DNA of 64,000 bases from Deltaproteobacteria bacterium (GTDB lineage: Bacteria > Myxococcota > Myxococcia > Myxococcales > Anaeromyxobacteraceae). The notes below the pieces were generated by a model. It was not told the DNA's origin and ran no database searches. It saw nothing but the letters and a program-made list of their open reading frames with translations. The stretch covers positions 1-64,000 of the forward strand of contig JACRMN010000011.1 in the NCBI GenBank assembly GCA_016214955.1. Reading direction: 5' to 3'. A program made the position numbers and the translations under genes. Of this stretch, positions 20,263 to 31,598 are shown piece after piece. Within the stretch, counting starts at the first letter, position 1, and every line of letters begins with the position of its first letter.

Positions 20263-23200
20263 ATGAACAGCATGAGACGCAGCCTGTCGTGGTCGATCCC
20301 CCTGCTGGCGCTAGCCGCTGCCTGCGGCTCGCCTCCCGCCGGCGACGCCTCCCGCCGCCCGGCCGCCGCCGTGACCGCCGCCTCGCCGCGCCCGCAGTCG
20401 CAGCCGGTGAGCCGCCCCGCCGCCCCGGTCCACGTCCTCGTGGAGCTGACCGAGGCCTCCACCGCAGCGCGCTTCGGCCTCACCCTGTCCCGCGGCGGGA
20501 CGACCACCCAGGCCACCAGCGCCGCGGTGGACCAGCTGGCCGCCGTCCAGGTCGAGCAGGCGGCGCTCTCGCAGCGCATCGCCGCGACCCGCATCCCCGG
20601 CACGGTGGAGCTCTACCGGCTCCAGCGCGTCATGAACGGCATCGTCTACGTCACCGACGCCGCCGGCGCCGCGAAGCTGCGCCAGGTGGCCGGCGTGCGC
20701 GCCGTGCACGTCCTCAACGTGCTCGAGCCCGAGAACGCCCGGGGCGTGCCCTTCGTGGGCGCGAGCCAGCTCTGGCGAGCCGCACTCGGCCTGCACGGCG
20801 AGAACATGAGGATCGGCGTCATCGACACCGGCATCGACTACACCCACGCCAACTTCGGTGGCCCGGGAACCGCCGCCGACTACGCCGCCGTCGACCCCAG
20901 CGCCGCCGCGCCTGCCGCCCTCTTCCCCAGCGCCAAGGTGGCCGGCGGCTGGGACTTCGCCGGTCCGGCCTACGACGCCCGCTTCGCCGAGACCGCCATC
21001 CCGCTCCCCGACGCCAACCCCATCGACGGCACGGGCGGCGGCCACGGCTCGCACGTCGCCGGCACCGTCGCCGGGTACGGCGTCACCGCCGCCGGCGCCA
21101 CCTACGGCGGCACCTACAGCGAGACCCTCGACACCGCCGCCATGGCCATCGGCCCCGGCGCCGCGCCGGCCGCGCAGCTCTTCGCCCTCAAGGTCTTCGG
21201 CGACCTCGGCGGCTCCACCTCGCTGGCCCCGCTGGCCGTGGAGTGGGCCACCGACCCGAACGGCGACGGCGACTTCGCCGACCACCTCGACGTCGTCAAC
21301 CTCTCCCTGGGCTCGCCCTTCGGCAACTCGGCCGACGCCGACGCCGTGTTCTACGCCAACGCGGTGGCCGCCGGCGTGGCGGTGGTGGCCTCGGCCGGCA
21401 ACAGCGGCGACTACTACTTCGTCACCGGCGCCCCCGGCTCGACGCCGGCGGTCATCAGCGTGGCCGCCTCCACCGTCGGCTACTACCTGGCCAGCGTCCA
21501 GCTGACGGCGCCCGCGGCCATCGCCGGCTCCGTGCCGGCCGGCACCGCCTCCTTCGGCCCAGGCACCTGGACCACCGTCGCCGCCGACGTGGTGGCCAGC
21601 GCCCCGGCCACCGGCTGCACCGCCCTCACCAACGGTGCCGACGTCACCGGCAAGATCGCCCTGGTGGCCCGCGGCACCTGCTCCTTCCAGCTCAAGGCCG
21701 CCAACGCCCAGGCCGCCGGGGCCGTGGCCGTGATCATCACCAACAACGCCGCCGGCGATCCGCCGGGCATGGCCGGCGACGCCACCGCCCCCGCGGTCAC
21801 CGTCCCCACCCTCTCGATCTCGCTGGCCGACGGCAACGCCATCCGCGCCCAGCTCGCCGTCCCCGCGGTGGTCACCGCCTCGATGGCCTCGGGCAACCCG
21901 GCCTACCTGCCGGCCCTGGGCGACACCATCGCCTCCTTCAGCTCCCGCGGCCCGAGCCGGGTCCGCGATCAGCTGGTGCTCAAGCCCGACGTCACCGCCC
22001 CCGGGTTCAACGTGGTCTCCACCGAGGCCGGCTCCGGCTCCCTGGGCACCGACATGAGCGGCACCTCGATGGCCTCGCCCCTGGCGGCCGGCGTGGTGGC
22101 CCTCCTCCGCCAGGCCCACCCCACCTGGACCCCGGCCGAGATCAAGGCGCTGCTGATGAACACCGCCGGCCACGACCTCTTCAACCTGCCCAGCGCCCCG
22201 CGGGTCGCGACCAGCACCGGCCGCTCCGGCGCCGGCCGCATCGACGCCGCTGCCGCCGGCACCGACCTGGCCATCGCCTACGACCAGGCCGCCCCGGAGC
22301 GGGTGAGCGTCTCCTTCGCCGCCGCCGACGTCACCGCCGCCGGCACCGAGAGCCGCGCCGTGCAGGTCGCCAACAAGGGCGCCGCCGCCGTCACCTACGA
22401 CGTCACCGTGGTCAAGGGCGTCTCGCCCCCGGGCACCGACGTCACCGCCAGCGCCGCCACCCTGGCCGTCGCCGCCGGCGCCAGCGCCGCGGTCAACCTG
22501 GTGCTGAGCTACGACCCTGCGGCGATGGTCCGCCGCCGCGACGCCACCGTGGCCTCCGCCTCGGCGGCAGGGTCCGGGCAGCCGCGCCACTGGCTCAGCG
22601 AGGCCTCCGGCTACCTGCTCCTCGCCCCGCAGGGCGGCGGCACGGCGCTGCGCGTCCCCTACTACGCCGCGCCCACCCCGGCCTCCGTCATGGCCGCCAC
22701 CGGTCCCCTCGACACCAGCGGCGGCGCCACCGGCACCGTCAACCTGCCGCTCACCGGCACCGGCGTGAACACCCGCGCCCTGGCCACCACCGCCGGGGAC
22801 GTCGGCGTCTACTCGCTGGTGACGCCCTTCGAGCTGGCCTACGCCGGCCCGCAGAACGGCCCCACCGGCGGCCCGGTCCCGAGCGGCTACAACGCCGGCG
22901 ACCTCGCCAACGCCACCATCCGCTACGTCGGCGCCACCAGCAACTACCCCGACACCTCGGCCAACTGGGCCAACGCCGGCAAGCTGCTCTTCGCCGTCAG
23001 CACCTACGGCCGCTGGGGCGCGCCCAACGCCTCCGAGGTCGAGTTCGACCTGTGGATCAAGCAGGCCGGCTCGCCCACCTGGGAGGTGGTGGTCTTCAAC
23101 AACGAGCTGGGCCGCTCCTCGGCCAACCCGGGCACCGACGTCCCCGTCACCCAGTCGCTCAACCTGGGCTCCGGCGCCGGCTTCATCGAGGACTTCCTGG

Positions 23201-24360
23201 GCGGCATCGCGGCAGCGGGCGCCACCCGGCCGTTCCTCCCCGTGCAGCTCACCGACACCCTGGTGCTGCCGGTCTACCTGACCACGCTGGGCCTCGATCC
23301 GGCCGCCGCCACCGCCGTCGAGTACCAGGTCGTCAGCTTCAACGCCCTGGGCATCGAGGTCGATCGCACGCCCATCCTGCGCTACGATTTCCTGCACCCC
23401 GGCCTCTCCAGCCACGTCGATCCGGCTCTGGCCGCCCTGGGCGCCAACGGCACCCACGCGCCCTTCTGGAGCGACCTGCCGGGCACCAACCTGCCCATCA
23501 CCTACGACCTCGCCGCCGCGCGCGCCAACGGCACCGGCTCGCTGCTGCTGGTCCACCACCACAACGCCCTCGGCAACCGCGCCCAGGTCGTGCCGGTGGC
23601 CAGCCTGACCTGCGCCAGCAACGCCGCCTGCACCACCCCCGGCGCCACGGTCTGCGACACCGCCAGCGGCGCCTGCGTGGGCTGCCTCACCAACGCCGAC
23701 TGCGCCGCCTCCGGCGCCGGAGCCTACTGCGACGCCTACGGCACCCGCACCTGCCTGACGCCGGACTGCCGCCGCGTCGGCGCGCCGCCCTGCGGCGCCC
23801 ACGAGACCTGCAGCGCCGACCTCGGCACCTGCCTGCCCAACCAGCAGCTGGTGCTGGTGCAGCTGGTCGGCGCCAACAGCGCCTGCCCGGCGGGCGGCCA
23901 GGCCATCCACACCGGCTACGACGACAACCGCAACGGCGCCCTGGACCTCCAGGAGATCGCCACCACGGCCTACGTCTGCAACGGCCTCTCCACCACGGCG
24001 GTCACCGAGCCGCCCGGCGCCAACTGCGCCGACGGCGGCGTGCGCATCCAGCACGAGGGCGGCGCCGCGGTGTACGTGTGCAATGGCGCCGACGGCGCCA
24101 GCACCACCGTGACCGCCGAGCCGGCCGGCACCAACTGCGCCACCGGCGGCCTGCGCGTCCAGGTGGGCACGGGCGCACCGAGCTACGTGTGCAACGGCGC
24201 CGCCGGGGCCACCGGCCCGGCGGGCCCCGCCGGGCCGACGGGGCCCACCGGCCCGCAGGGGCCCAAGGGCAAGAGCGGCTGCTCCAGCGTCGGCGCCGAC
24301 CCGGCGCTGCTGTCGCTCCTCGGCCTGGCGGCCCTGTTCCGGCGCCGCCGCGTCGCCTAG
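20263..24360 (+). CDS. Large secreted subtilisin-like serine protease with PA domain, collagen-like segment and MYXO-CTERM tail
   Basis: 1365 residues with a GGAGG site before the ATG. The leader MNSMRRSLSWSIPLLALAAAC resembles a lipoprotein signal. An I9-type propeptide (about residues 50-160) precedes the S8 catalytic domain with Asp188 (VIDTGIDYTHANF), His261 (GGHGSHVAGTVAG) and Ser602 (MSGTSMASPLAAGV). A protease-associated domain is inserted at about 413-533, as in C5a-peptidase and cucumisin types. Beta-sandwich regions follow. After these come a Cys-rich segment (about 1115-1190), three repeats ending in YVCNG, a collagen-like Gly-Pro-x run (GPAGPAGPTGPTGPQGPKG) and a tail reading GCSS, a hydrophobic helix and RRRR, matching the MYXO-CTERM sorting signal. 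Probably cell-surface attached and later released. Confidence 0.9.
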   Translation: MNSMRRSLSWSIPLLALAAACGSPPAGDASRRPAAAVTAASPRPQSQPVSRPAAPVHVLVELTEASTAARFGLTLSRGGTTTQATSAAVDQLAAVQVEQAALSQRIAATRIPGTVELYRLQRVMNGIVYVTDAAGAAKLRQVAGVRAVHVLNVLEPENARGVPFVGASQLWRAALGLHGENMRIGVIDTGIDYTHANFGGPGTAADYAAVDPSAAAPAALFPSAKVAGGWDFAGPAYDARFAETAIPLPDANPIDGTGGGHGSHVAGTVAGYGVTAAGATYGGTYSETLDTAAMAIGPGAAPAAQLFALKVFGDLGGSTSLAPLAVEWATDPNGDGDFADHLDVVNLSLGSPFGNSADADAVFYANAVAAGVAVVASAGNSGDYYFVTGAPGSTPAVISVAASTVGYYLASVQLTAPAAIAGSVPAGTASFGPGTWTTVAADVVASAPATGCTALTNGADVTGKIALVARGTCSFQLKAANAQAAGAVAVIITNNAAGDPPGMAGDATAPAVTVPTLSISLADGNAIRAQLAVPAVVTASMASGNPAYLPALGDTIASFSSRGPSRVRDQLVLKPDVTAPGFNVVSTEAGSGSLGTDMSGTSMASPLAAGVVALLRQAHPTWTPAEIKALLMNTAGHDLFNLPSAPRVATSTGRSGAGRIDAAAAGTDLAIAYDQAAPERVSVSFAAADVTAAGTESRAVQVANKGAAAVTYDVTVVKGVSPPGTDVTASAATLAVAAGASAAVNLVLSYDPAAMVRRRDATVASASAAGSGQPRHWLSEASGYLLLAPQGGGTALRVPYYAAPTPASVMAATGPLDTSGGATGTVNLPLTGTGVNTRALATTAGDVGVYSLVTPFELAYAGPQNGPTGGPVPSGYNAGDLANATIRYVGATSNYPDTSANWANAGKLLFAVSTYGRWGAPNASEVEFDLWIKQAGSPTWEVVVFNNELGRSSANPGTDVPVTQSLNLGSGAGFIEDFLGGIAAAGATRPFLPVQLTDTLVLPVYLTTLGLDPAAATAVEYQVVSFNALGIEVDRTPILRYDFLHPGLSSHVDPALAALGANGTHAPFWSDLPGTNLPITYDLAAARANGTGSLLLVHHHNALGNRAQVVPVASLTCASNAACTTPGATVCDTASGACVGCLTNADCAASGAGAYCDAYGTRTCLTPDCRRVGAPPCGAHETCSADLGTCLPNQQLVLVQLVGANSACPAGGQAIHTGYDDNRNGALDLQEIATTAYVCNGLSTTAVTEPPGANCADGGVRIQHEGGAAVYVCNGADGASTTVTAEPAGTNCATGGLRVQVGTGAPSYVCNGAAGATGPAGPAGPTGPTGPQGPKGKSGCSSVGADPALLSLLGLAALFRRRRVA

Positions 24361-24376
24361 GCACCAACCCCGGCGC

Positions 24377-24400
24377 ACCGGGCGGCTCCGTCCGCCCGGT
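24377..24400. terminator. Hairpin terminator after the protease gene
   Basis: Perfect 9-bp stem ACCGGGCGG / CCGCCCGGT with a 6-base loop, 17 bases past the stop codon; no T-run. It lies between convergent genes. Confidence 0.6.
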
Positions 24401-24479
24401 CGCCTCGACCGCCGCCCGGCAGGCCTCGGCCCGCCGGGCGGTGCGCGTTCCGGGTCCCTCCCGGGGTCGCCGCGGCCTG

Positions 24480-25022
24480 CTACGGCCCCTCGGCCGGCAA
24501 GACCGGGCCGTCGAGCGCCTCCTGCACCGGCACGGCGCGCCACCGGGCCCGCACCACCTTCCACTCCCCGTCCTCGCGCTCCAGCGCCAGGAGCAGCCGC
24601 TGCACCGAGCCGCTGGCCGGCAAGAGGTCGGCGAGGGTGCGGCCGCTGCCGCTCCGCGCCAGGACCACGTCCACCGCGGCGCGCGCGGCGTCGCCGCTCA
24701 CCTCCACCCGGGAGCCGGCCACCGAGACCGCCACCCACTCGCCCCGCAGCACCTGGTAGGTGACGAGTTGCTTGACGCCCTGCCTGTCGAGCCCGTGGCC
24801 GGAGAAGCGCTCCGAGACCGCCGCCACCGCGTCGCCGACCCGCCTCTCCTCGGCGGCGCGGGCCGCGCCGGCGAGGAGCGCCTGGATGCGCTCCTCGTCC
24901 GTGGGCGGCGTGCGCAGGAGCCGCCAGGCGGCCCAGCCGCCGGCGGTGGCCGCGGCGGCGAGCAGGATGGCGAGGAGCGTGCGGCGCTGCATCGGGGAGG
25001 GCGCCGCCCCGGGGCGGCGCAT
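24480..25022 (-). CDS. Membrane-anchored protein with NTF2-like domain
   Basis: 180 residues from the ATG at 25022, or 170 from the ATG at 24992 (MQRRTLLAILLAAAATAGGW). One N-terminal transmembrane helix is followed by a soluble domain of about 130 residues with the layout of an NTF2/SnoaL-like cone: helices ('EERIQALLAGAARAAEERRVGDAVAAVSERF') and then beta strands ('VAVSVAGSRVEVSGDAARAAVDVVL', 'LALEREDGEWKVVRARWRAV'). The 'F.....WKV..A.W' ending is common in such domains. No catalytic residues can be assigned. It is divergent from the DUF2891 gene, with 71 bases between the starts. Confidence 0.6.
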   Translation of the reverse strand: MRRPGAAPSPMQRRTLLAILLAAAATAGGWAAWRLLRTPPTDEERIQALLAGAARAAEERRVGDAVAAVSERFSGHGLDRQGVKQLVTYQVLRGEWVAVSVAGSRVEVSGDAARAAVDVVLARSGSGRTLADLLPASGSVQRLLLALEREDGEWKVVRARWRAVPVQEALDGPVLPAEGP

Positions 25023-25057
25023 GGCCCCAGTCTACCTGCCCGGGCGCGCGCGGCGCC

Positions 25058-25086
25058 TTGCGCGGCGCGCCGGGCGAGGTCACTCT
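25058..25086 (+). promoter_or_regulatory. Possible promoter of the DUF2891 gene
   Basis: TTGCGC (25058-25063), a 17-base spacer and CACTCT (25081-25086). The start would fall on or within a base or two of the ATG at 25094, implying a leaderless mRNA. Confidence 0.25.
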
Positions 25087-25093
25087 GCCGCAC

Positions 25094-26170
25094 ATGAGCC
25101 CACTCCCCCTCGCGCTCCTCGCCCTCGCCGCCGCGCCGCCGCTCGACGAGGCCGCCGCCGGCCGCTTCGCGAAGCTGGCCCTCGGCTGCGTCCACAAGGA
25201 GTTCCCCAACAAGCTCTCGCACGTGCTGCAGTCGGACGCCGACGCCCGGCCGCCGCGGGCGCTGACGCCGGCCTTCTTCGGCTGCTTCGACTGGCACTCC
25301 TCGGTGCACGGCCACTGGCTGCTGGCGCGGCTGGCGCGGCTCTACCCGGCGGCGCCGTTCGCGGCCCCGGCCCGCGCCGCGCTGGCCCGCAGCCTCACCG
25401 CCGCCAACGTGGCCGCCGAGGTCTCCTACCTCTCGGGCGCCGGGCGCGCCTCCTTCGAGCGGCCCTACGGCCTCGCCTGGCTGCTGCAGCTCGGCGCCGA
25501 GCTGCGGGCCTACGGCGACGAGGAGGGGCGCGGCTGGTCGGCGGCGCTGCGGCCGCTGGAGGCCGAGGCGGCCGCCCGGCTCGGCGCCTGGCTCCAGAAG
25601 CTCCACTACCCGGTGCGCACCGGCGAGCACGGCCAGACCGCCTTCGCCTTCGGGCTTGCCTGGGACTGGGCCCGCGCCGCCGGCGACACCGCCTTCTCGG
25701 ACCTGCTGCGCCAGCGCTCGCTGGCCTTCTACGGCAAGGACCGCGCCTGCCCCATGGCCTACGAGCCCTCGGGCGAGGACTTCCTCTCGCCCTGCCTGGC
25801 CGAGGCCGACCTGGTGCGGCGGCTCCTGCCGCCCCGGGAGTTCGCGCGCTGGCTGGGCCGCTTCCTGCCCGGCATCCCCGCCCGCGGCGGCGGCGGCGGC
25901 TGGCTGGCGCCGGGCGTGGTGACCGACAGGGCCGACCCGCGGCTCGCCCACCTCGACGGGCTCAACCTCTCGCGCGCCTGGATGCTGGAGGGCATCGCCG
26001 CCGGGCTGCCGGAGGGCGACCGGCGGCTGGGGCCGCTCCTGGCGGCGGCCCGGGCCCACCGCGACGCGGCCCTGCCCGCCGTCACCGGCGAGCACTACGA
26101 GGGCGGCCACTGGCTCGGCTCCTTCGCCGTGTACCTCACCACCGGCGCGGGGTTGCCGGGCTCGCGGTGA
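25094..26170 (+). CDS. DUF2891 family protein
   Basis: 358 residues. The family pattern is visible throughout: 'FAKLALGCVHKEFPNKLSHVL', 'LTPAFFGCFDWHSSVHGHWLLARL', 'FERPYGLAWLLQLGAEL', 'ACPMAYEPSGEDFLSPCLAEADL', 'LDGLNLSRAWMLEGIAAGLP' and 'HYEGGHWLGSFAVYL'. The conserved His, Trp, Glu and Asp residues along an all-helical sequence suggest an alpha/alpha toroid of the kind found in glycoside hydrolases and lyases, but DUF2891 has no proven activity. The N-terminus (MSPLPLALLALAAAPPL) could be a short signal peptide. Terminated by the hairpin at 26192-26221, shared with ftsZ. Confidence 0.88.
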   Translation: MSPLPLALLALAAAPPLDEAAAGRFAKLALGCVHKEFPNKLSHVLQSDADARPPRALTPAFFGCFDWHSSVHGHWLLARLARLYPAAPFAAPARAALARSLTAANVAAEVSYLSGAGRASFERPYGLAWLLQLGAELRAYGDEEGRGWSAALRPLEAEAAARLGAWLQKLHYPVRTGEHGQTAFAFGLAWDWARAAGDTAFSDLLRQRSLAFYGKDRACPMAYEPSGEDFLSPCLAEADLVRRLLPPREFARWLGRFLPGIPARGGGGGWLAPGVVTDRADPRLAHLDGLNLSRAWMLEGIAAGLPEGDRRLGPLLAAARAHRDAALPAVTGEHYEGGHWLGSFAVYLTTGAGLPGSR

Positions 26171-26191
26171 GCGGGGCCGCTGGAAACGGCA

Positions 26192-26221
26192 GCGGCCGCG
26201 ACCCTCTCGGATCGCGGCCGC
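26192..26221. terminator. Bidirectional terminator between the DUF2891 gene and ftsZ
   Basis: Perfect 10-bp stem GCGGCCGCGA / TCGCGGCCGC with a 10-base loop. GCCTGTTTC follows on the plus strand. It marks the 3' end of the dcw cluster. Confidence 0.75.
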
Positions 26222-26245
26222 GCCTGTTTCACGACAGGTGACCGG

Positions 26246-27526
<1,281 letters not shown>

Positions 27527-27552
27527 TTGTGGTTCCTCCTCTCGCCCGCGCC

Positions 27553-28782
<1,230 letters not shown>

Positions 28783-28968
28783 GTTCACCACCTCCGGGCG
28801 AGTTGGCGCAGTCGCGCTTCGCCCCATCGAGCCCTCTCGGGCCCTTTTCGGCCCGGGAGAAGCGACCGAGCCGCTTCCCCCGGATTCCCTGTCGCGCCGG
28901 GGCAGGTCCGCCCCTTCGCGACGCCCCTGTCCGCTCGGCGGCCGGCCCGTCGGCCTGCCGCCTCGCGG

Positions 28969-29817
28969 CTACCTCCCCGCCGCCACCCGCGGCCGGACCG
29001 TCACCCACGAAGGGTGGGCCCGGTTGTCGAGGTGGATCACCTCCGCCGTCTTCCCCTCGGCGCGGAGCGCCGCGAGGACCGTCTGGAGCCGTTGCAGCTT
29101 CGGCGCGGCCTCGCCGCCGCCGAGCCGGATCTGGGTGCCCTGCTCGCCCGCGTACACCGTCACGCCCTCGGTGCCGTCGAGGTGGATCTCGGCGAGGGGG
29201 AGCTGCCTGCCGAGGCCGGCCTCGGCCCAGGCGACGGCGAGGGAGAGCGCGCCCTGCAGGAGCGGCTCGACGTCGCCGCGCCGCTGCACGTAGTCGTCGC
29301 GGGTGAAGCCGGTGACCAACGGCAGGTCGAGCCCGTCGCCGGGCGCGGCCCGCTTGAAGACGTGGCCGCCCGGGTCCACCAGGTAGAGGCCGCCCAGGTC
29401 CACCAGCGCCACCGCGCGGCGCTCGGTGATCGAGACCTCCAGGGCCGGCGGGTAGCGGCGCCGCACCTCGGCCCGGGCCACCCAGGGGTGGCGCTCCAGG
29501 GCGCGGGCCATGGCGTCCACGTCGGCGAGCAGCAAGTTGTCGCCGGCCTTCACCGGCGAGAGGTCGCGGAGCTCCTCGGCGGTGGCCCTCTGGCTGGAGG
29601 CGAAGCGGATCTCGGCGATGCGCAGCGCCGGCCCCCCGGTCAGGTAGCGCCAGCCGCGGTGGGCGCCCAGGGCGGCGAGCCCGGTCAGGAGCAGCACGGC
29701 GAGGACGCGACCGGTCGCGCGGGCTCGCTGGCCCGCCCGGGCCTGCACCACGGCGCGATCGACTCGCCTCCGGTTCCGACCCCGCCCCACGCACCGCCCC
29801 CAGACCCCGCCCCGCAC
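28969..29817 (-). CDS. ftsQ: Cell division protein FtsQ/DivIB
   Basis: Up to 282 residues from a GTG at 29817; a second in-frame GTG at 29790 is also possible. There is a basic cytoplasmic N-terminus, one membrane helix ([19 protein letters not shown]), then a POTRA domain ('[59 protein letters not shown]'-type layout, abbreviated here) and the beta domain with '[29 protein letters not shown]'. It bridges cytoplasmic and periplasmic division proteins with FtsL and FtsB. In most genomes it directly follows ddl; here 3.4 kb of opposite-strand genes intervene, so it needs its own promoter, facing away from the cytochrome module. Confidence 0.92.
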   Translation of the reverse strand: MRGGVWGRCVGRGRNRRRVDRAVVQARAGQRARATGRVLAVLLLTGLAALGAHRGWRYLTGGPALRIAEIRFASSQRATAEELRDLSPVKAGDNLLLADVDAMARALERHPWVARAEVRRRYPPALEVSITERRAVALVDLGGLYLVDPGGHVFKRAAPGDGLDLPLVTGFTRDDYVQRRGDVEPLLQGALSLAVAWAEAGLGRQLPLAEIHLDGTEGVTVYAGEQGTQIRLGGGEAAPKLQRLQTVLAALRAEGKTAEVIHLDNRAHPSWVTVRPRVAAGR

Positions 29818-29914
29818 CCGCGCCCCCAGCTACCAGGCGCTATCGCCGGGAGCAGCATGCCCGATGGATCGCATTTGGCAAGTTTTCGGACCGAGGGCGC
29901 TTTCCGGCGCTGAG

Positions 29915-29956
29915 TTGGGGTAGATCAAGCGGCGGGGCTGCGCGACCCATTACACT
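29915..29956 (+). promoter_or_regulatory. FNR/CRP-type site and -10 element ahead of the cytochrome module
   Basis: TTGGGGTAGATCAA (29915-29928) fits the TTG-N8-CAA core of FNR/CRP-family sites, with a perfect right half (ATCAA) and a 3/5 left half. A -10-like TACACT lies at 29951-29956. A start near 29963 would place the site centre (29921.5) at -41.5, the geometry of a class II activated promoter. Inferred from spacing and motif only. Confidence 0.5.
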
Positions 29957-30007
29957 CGCGGCCCGAGCGGCGGCACCGGGCTGCCGGCCGAAAGCGAGGC
30001 GAGCGAG

Positions 30008-30346
30008 ATGGCAGGTACGTTGCGGGGTGCGCTGGCGCTGGCGCTGGCGAGCCTGTGGGTGGTGGCGGGGGCGGCCGAGGCGGCCGGGAAGAAGAGCCTG
30101 GCGCCCATCGCCCCCGAGGAAGCGGTCTCGACCCACAGCCCGTTCGAGGCGGGCGAGTGCGGCTTCTGTCACGCCGGCGACCCGAAGGCCAAGAAGGGCG
30201 GCAAGCTGGTCCGCGCCGCCAACCAGCTCTGCTTCGACTGCCACGAGGACTTCCGCTCGGCGGTGAAGAACCACCCGAGCGGCAAGGCCGCCTGCGTGAG
30301 CTGCCACTCGCCCCACAACTCCAGGAAGCGGAAGCTGCTGCTCTAG
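30008..30346 (+). CDS. Triheme cytochrome c (paired-CXXCH type)
   Basis: 112 residues with a signal peptide (MAGTLRGALALALASLWVVAGAAEA). There are three heme sites, CGFCH, CFDCH and CVSCH, each followed by polar or His-containing sequence. The spacing 'F.AGECGFCHAGDP...NQLCFDCHEDFRS..KNHPSGKAACVSCHSPHNS' matches the doubled-CXXCH family found in multiheme respiratory cytochromes. Mature size is about 9 kDa. It is the first gene of a plus-strand module inserted in the dcw cluster, probably a small periplasmic electron shuttle to the larger cytochrome encoded 158 bases downstream. Confidence 0.85.
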   Translation: MAGTLRGALALALASLWVVAGAAEAAGKKSLAPIAPEEAVSTHSPFEAGECGFCHAGDPKAKKGGKLVRAANQLCFDCHEDFRSAVKNHPSGKAACVSCHSPHNSRKRKLLL

Positions 30347-30503
30347 CCGAGGGCCCGACGCACCCCCCATGCGCGCGCACTTCCAGAATTCCACAGGTGA
30401 CGGCGGTCAATGCTTCCGCCGTCCCCGCTGGCCTAGATCCGCACAGGCGCACCGAATCCTTCTGACGGGACCCCGCGAGGGGACCCCTGCGGGAGCTCGA
30501 ACG

Positions 30504-31589
30504 ATGACGGCCCACCTCCTCCGCCTCTCCGCCCTGCTGGCCTCGCTCCTCGTCGCGCTGCCGGCCCTGGGCGCCGGGAAGAACGAGCCGCGGGCGCTGA
30601 CCAGGCACTCCTTCAAGGTCTCCAACGCGCCGCTGCCCGCCACCGAGAAGCCGGGCTGGAGCCACGGCCCCTACGAGGCCGGCGACTGCAGCATCTGCCA
30701 CGTCAACGCCGACCCCAAGAAGCCCGGGCCGCTGCAGAAGACGGGCAACGAGCTCTGCTTCTCCTGCCACGACGAGTTCCAGGAGATCATGGCGCGCAAG
30801 TACAAGCACGTGCCGGCGGTGGAGAGCTGCCTCAACTGCCACAACGCCCACAACTCCAAGGAGCGCGGCCTGCTCCACACCGAGCTCGGCGCCGGGTGCA
30901 AGGACTGCCACCGCCCGATCCGGGACATCGTCGAGAAGTCGCGGGTGAAGCACGGCGCCATGACGGCCGGGAAGAAGTGCGCCAACTGCCACAACCCCCA
31001 CGGCGCCAACGTCGAGAAGCTGCTCATCCAGCTCCCCTTCGACCAGTGCGTCAACTGCCACGCCGTGGACGACATGAAGGACGAGAAGGGCGTCACCCTC
31101 ACCAACTTCAAGAAGTGGCTGGACGACAACAAGGTGTGGCACGCGCCGGTGGAGGCCAAGGACTGCTCCGCCTGCCACCGCACCCACGGCGGCGACAACT
31201 TCCGCCTGCTGGTGGCCGAGTACCCGGCCAAGTTCTACTCGCCCTACGACCTGAAGAACTACGCGCTCTGCTACGGCTGCCACAACGAGAAGGTGGTGTC
31301 GGAGCCGGAGACCAGGACGCTCACCAACTTCCGCGACGGCACCAAGAACCTGCACTACGTGCACGTCCACAAGTCGGACCGCGGCCGCACCTGCCGCGCC
31401 TGCCACGAGGTCCACGCCTCCAAGCAGGCCCACCACATCCGCGACGGCGTCCCCTACGGCCCCAAGGGCTGGATCCTGAAGATCAACTACACCAAGACGC
31501 CCACCGGCGGCTCCTGCGCCAAGACCTGCCACGACACCAAGAGCTACGTGAACCGGGGCACCCCGGCCGCGCCGGCCAAGAAGAAGTAG
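30504..31589 (+). CDS. Multiheme cytochrome c (nine CXXCH plus one CX3CH)
   Basis: 361 residues with signal peptide MTAHLLRLSALLASLLVALPALGA. There are nine canonical heme sites (CSICH, CFSCH, CLNCH, CKDCH, CANCH, CVNCH, CSACH, CYGCH and CRACH) and a tenth, atypical CAKTCH near the C-terminus. The N-terminal part, 'GPYEAGDCSICHVNADPKKPGP..KTGNELCFSCHDEF', closely parallels the triheme protein encoded upstream, so the two share an ancestral unit. Similar proteins carry electrons in the periplasm or to outer-membrane conduits during metal or nitrogen-oxide respiration. No nitrite or hydroxylamine reductase motif is seen. The acceptor is unknown. The Lys-rich tail ends KKK. Confidence 0.88.
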   Translation: MTAHLLRLSALLASLLVALPALGAGKNEPRALTRHSFKVSNAPLPATEKPGWSHGPYEAGDCSICHVNADPKKPGPLQKTGNELCFSCHDEFQEIMARKYKHVPAVESCLNCHNAHNSKERGLLHTELGAGCKDCHRPIRDIVEKSRVKHGAMTAGKKCANCHNPHGANVEKLLIQLPFDQCVNCHAVDDMKDEKGVTLTNFKKWLDDNKVWHAPVEAKDCSACHRTHGGDNFRLLVAEYPAKFYSPYDLKNYALCYGCHNEKVVSEPETRTLTNFRDGTKNLHYVHVHKSDRGRTCRACHEVHASKQAHHIRDGVPYGPKGWILKINYTKTPTGGSCAKTCHDTKSYVNRGTPAAPAKKK

Positions 31590-31598
31590 CGTGCACCC

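Noticed and set aside
20311-25212. A minus-strand open frame of about 1630 codons opposite the protease
   Set aside because: Gly/Ala/Val/Arg-rich with no domains, fully antisense to a protease with intact catalytic motifs. It reflects codon bias.
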